DNA of 5,883 nt from Planctomicrobium sp. (GTDB taxonomy: Bacteria; Planctomycetota; Planctomycetia; Planctomycetales; Planctomycetaceae), in assembly GCA_018659505.1 (NCBI GenBank), contig JABJMI010000898.1, forward strand, positions 1-5,883, read 5' to 3'. How positions within the stretch are numbered: the stretch's first letter is position 1; every line of letters starts with the position of its first letter. Below the pieces are notes generated by a model. The model was given only the letters and a program-made list of their open reading frames with translations. It ran no database searches and had not been told where the DNA came from. The translations under genes and the position numbers were made by a program. This document shows, piece by piece, positions 5,752 to 5,883 of the stretch.

Positions 5752-5861
5752 CCCCCGGTGTGGTACCAGTGTTAGGGTCGTAGTTTGGATAGTTCACCCA
5801 GGTTCACGGACGGAGGCGTAGCCGGAGTTCGTGAACCTGGGTGAAACGCTTTCGGGGCTGG
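5747..5861. repeat. Possible extent of a small palindromic element bounded by CCAGCCCC / GGGGCTGG
   Basis: An 8-bp inverted repeat, CCAGCCCC at 5747-5754 and GGGGCTGG at 5854-5861, brackets the large hairpin at 5793-5845. The left end coincides with the point where protein-like sequence of the minus-strand remnant stops. Together they suggest a non-coding element of about 115 bp inserted there. The extent is a guess: one copy cannot define ends, and G/C runs make short matches likely. No target-site duplication was seen. Confidence 0.3.
5793..5845. repeat. REP-like palindrome with perfect 16-bp arms
   Basis: TTCACCCAGGTTCACG (5793-5808) is perfectly complementary to CGTGAACCTGGGTGAA (5830-5845), with 21 bases between. 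The loop region contains GGAGGCGTAGCCGGAG, with an inner GGC-GTA-GCC stem (5815-5823), so the whole 53 bases can fold as a long, nearly continuous hairpin. Interspersed palindromes with a GGAGGCGNAGCC core are, as I recall, common in planctomycete intergenic DNA. The size and structure fit a REP/BIME-type element. It is too symmetric and too GC-rich compared with its surroundings to be chance. There is no T tract after it, so a terminator role is not supported. Confidence 0.7.
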
Positions 5862-5883
5862 GGGAACATATCCCAGTGAACTG

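Noticed and set aside
1..5883. CRISPR array, tRNA, rRNA, transposase or phage genes
   Set aside because: I saw no regularly spaced repeats, no tRNA cloverleaf or rRNA stretches, and no recombinase or transposase motifs on either strand.

Overview
The window most likely comes from a planctomycete, probably a mesophilic member of the Planctomycetales. This is inferred from three things: moderate G+C, mostly weak or absent Shine-Dalgarno sequences, and above all two very long signal peptidase I proteins carrying extra domains. I ran no search, so the taxon is a judgement.

Layout. (1) Bases 1-128 hold the last ~41 codons of an upstream gene whose C-terminus resembles the end of glycoside hydrolase family 15 / phosphorylase-kinase-type proteins. 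(2) Bases 129-1425 hold a compact + strand run of small genes of unknown function: a 123-residue acidic protein (235-606), a cryptic ~48-codon frame (633-779), and a 218-residue winged-helix-like protein (769-1425). The last two overlap in the string ATGGCCGCTGA. (3) Bases 1426-1637 are an AT-rich regulatory region with a perfect 17-bp palindrome and a candidate promoter. (4) Bases 1638-3287 and 3516-5351 are tandem paralogous lepB genes of 549 and 611 residues, separated by 228 bp. (5) Bases 5352-5883 hold the 3' part of a convergent minus-strand gene. Its 5' part is missing at the window edge, where a palindromic repeat with perfect 16-bp arms sits.

The two lepB genes are the core of the window. 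Both encode a single N-terminal membrane anchor followed by the catalytic Ser box, a CxxC...CxxC zinc-ribbon-like insertion immediately after it, the Lys box, a beta-rich insertion of roughly 280-300 residues, the GDN box, and a short conserved C-terminal tail. They should act at the outer face of the cytoplasmic membrane to cut signal peptides from exported proteins. The duplication, unequal lengths and differences in the active-site boxes suggest divided substrate ranges. The two upstream regions share an 11-base motif at a similar distance from each start, which suggests shared control. Nothing in the sequence ties the small upstream genes or the downstream remnant to signal peptide processing.
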